The position numbers were made by a program, and so were the translations under genes. Below the pieces are notes generated by a model. That model had not been told where the DNA came from. It saw only the letters and a list, made by a program, of their open reading frames with translations, and searched no databases. DNA of 8,433 nucleotides from positions 1-8,433 of the forward strand of contig CADCWC010000171.1 in assembly GCA_902806305.1 (NCBI GenBank), read 5' to 3'. Source of the DNA: an uncultured Thermoleophilia bacterium. GTDB lineage: Bacteria; Actinomycetota; Thermoleophilia; Gaiellales; F1-60-MAGs149. Every line of letters begins with the position of its first letter. Positions within the stretch are counted from its first letter, which is position 1. Below are positions 7,770 through 8,433 of this stretch, in pieces.

Positions 7770-8433
7770 CGCTTCGGGTCGGCGGCTCGCGGGCCGTGAC
7801 GCTGCTCCTGCAGGTCGGCGTGCTGCTCGCCGCCGTGTGGGCGTGGTGGGTCGCGACGGACGTGCTCCCCGCGCCGCAGAGCCTCGCCCACGGCTTCTCG
7901 CCGGACGTCGCCTTCCCGGCGCTCGTCGAGATGGCGCGCGAGGGGACGCTGTGGGAGCAGACGTCGACGAGCCTCTCGCGCCTGGCGGTGGGCCTGGCCG
8001 TCGCGGCGGTCGTCGGCGTCCCGATCGGCCTCGCGATCGGCGCCGTCCGCCGGGCCGAGCAGGCCACGGGGGCGCTCTTCCAGCTGCTGCGCATGACCTC
8101 GCCGCTGTAGTGGGCGCCGATCGCCGTGCTCGTCTTCGGCGTCGGCGGGGCTCCCGTGGTCGCGATCATCGCCGCCACCGCGGTCTGGCCGCTCGTGCTG
8201 AACACGGCCGCCGGGGTGCGCGACGTCAATCGCGACTGGCTGCTGACGACGCGCTCGCTCGGCGCCCGGCCGACGGAGCTCCTCCGGGTCGTCCTCCTGC
8301 CCGCGATCCGGCCGCACGTGCTGACCGGCCTGCGGATGGCGCTCGGCGTCTCCTGGATCGTGCTCGTGCCCGCCGAGATGCTCGGCGTCCAGTCCGGGCT
8401 CGGTTACTGGATCCTGAACGCGCGCGACCAGCT
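7766..8433 (+). pseudogene. ABC importer permease (SsuC/NrtB-like) with in-frame TAG; 3' end outside window
   Basis: This gene should encode the membrane channel of the importer. From GTG 7766, which overlaps the binding-protein stop (GTGA), the frame gives 114 residues with hydrophobic segments at ~10-32 and ~70-94 and ends at RMTSPL. There TAG 8108-8110 interrupts it. The same frame continues at once with WAPIAVLVFGVGGAPVV, AAGVRDVNRDWLLTTRSLGARPTELLRVVLLPAIRP (the ATPase-contacting EAA-type loop), the helix VSWIVLVPAEMLG and GLGYWILNARDQL, open to the window edge. All of this is typical of SsuC-type permeases, which normally read SPL-x-W-x-PIA across this site. There is no frameshift and GC bias is unchanged. 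The gene is therefore a nonsense pseudogene, a sequencing error, or read through. As written, only a 114-residue fragment lacking the coupling loop would be made. Confidence 0.85.
8108..8110 (+). other. In-frame amber codon inside the permease gene
   Basis: TAG lies between CTG (Leu) and TGG (Trp) in the SPL-x-W-x-PIA motif region. A single base change from TCG (Ser), GAG (Glu) or TGG (Trp) would create it. TAG also ends fdhA at 429-431, so it is a normal stop in this genome and general reassignment is unlikely. Confidence 0.85.

Noticed and set aside
8108..8110. Genome-wide reassignment of TAG to a sense codon
   Set aside because: TAG at 429-431 ends fdhA at the expected place and is followed by a second TAG at 447-449 in that frame, so TAG acts as a normal stop here.
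8126..8433. A separate gene restarting at GTG 8126 after the amber codon
   Set aside because: There is no Shine-Dalgarno in front of it, and the sequence is plainly the second half of the same permease, missing its first helices.

Overview
The window is about 8.4 kb of very GC-rich DNA with strong G/C bias at third codon positions, frequent GTG starts and short gene overlaps. This points to a high-GC actinobacterium. Gene content is compatible with a soil lineage such as Thermoleophilia, but that placement is inference only. All genes supported here lie on the + strand. No tRNA, rRNA, CRISPR array, insertion sequence or origin is visible.

Region 1 (1-2104) is the 3' end of an operon for a cytoplasmic NAD-dependent molybdenum or tungsten formate dehydrogenase. 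It holds the last 142 codons of the catalytic alpha subunit, then a complete beta subunit that fuses a NuoE-like [2Fe-2S] domain to a NuoF-like FMN/NAD/[4Fe-4S] domain. Together they would pass electrons from formate at the metal centre to NAD+.

Region 2 (2180-3993) is a two-gene ABC exporter of the daunorubicin-resistance (DrrA/DrrB) type. The ATPase and the six-helix ABC-2 permease overlap by four bases and should form one complex. The substrate cannot be read from the sequence.

Region 3 (3994-4165) is a 172-base intergenic segment. It carries the best promoter candidate of the window, an inverted repeat inside the promoter spacer, and two hairpins in the presumed leader, one with a perfect 9-bp stem.

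Region 4 (4166-8433) is a tightly packed set of five genes: a protein with two DUF4242-like repeats, a short acyl-CoA-dehydrogenase-fold flavoprotein, and an ABC importer of the nitrate/sulfonate/bicarbonate type (ATPase, lipoprotein binding protein, permease). Overlaps of 11, 25 and 4 bases and one 16-base gap suggest a single transcript. The likely theme is uptake of a small anion or organic sulfur/nitrogen compound, followed by handling by the flavoprotein and the DUF4242 protein. The permease gene has an in-frame TAG at 8108-8110, after which the same frame continues as clear permease sequence to the window edge. It is therefore a nonsense pseudogene, a sequencing error or a readthrough case. 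This and the unusual DUF4242-flavoprotein-importer combination are the main points for a second look.
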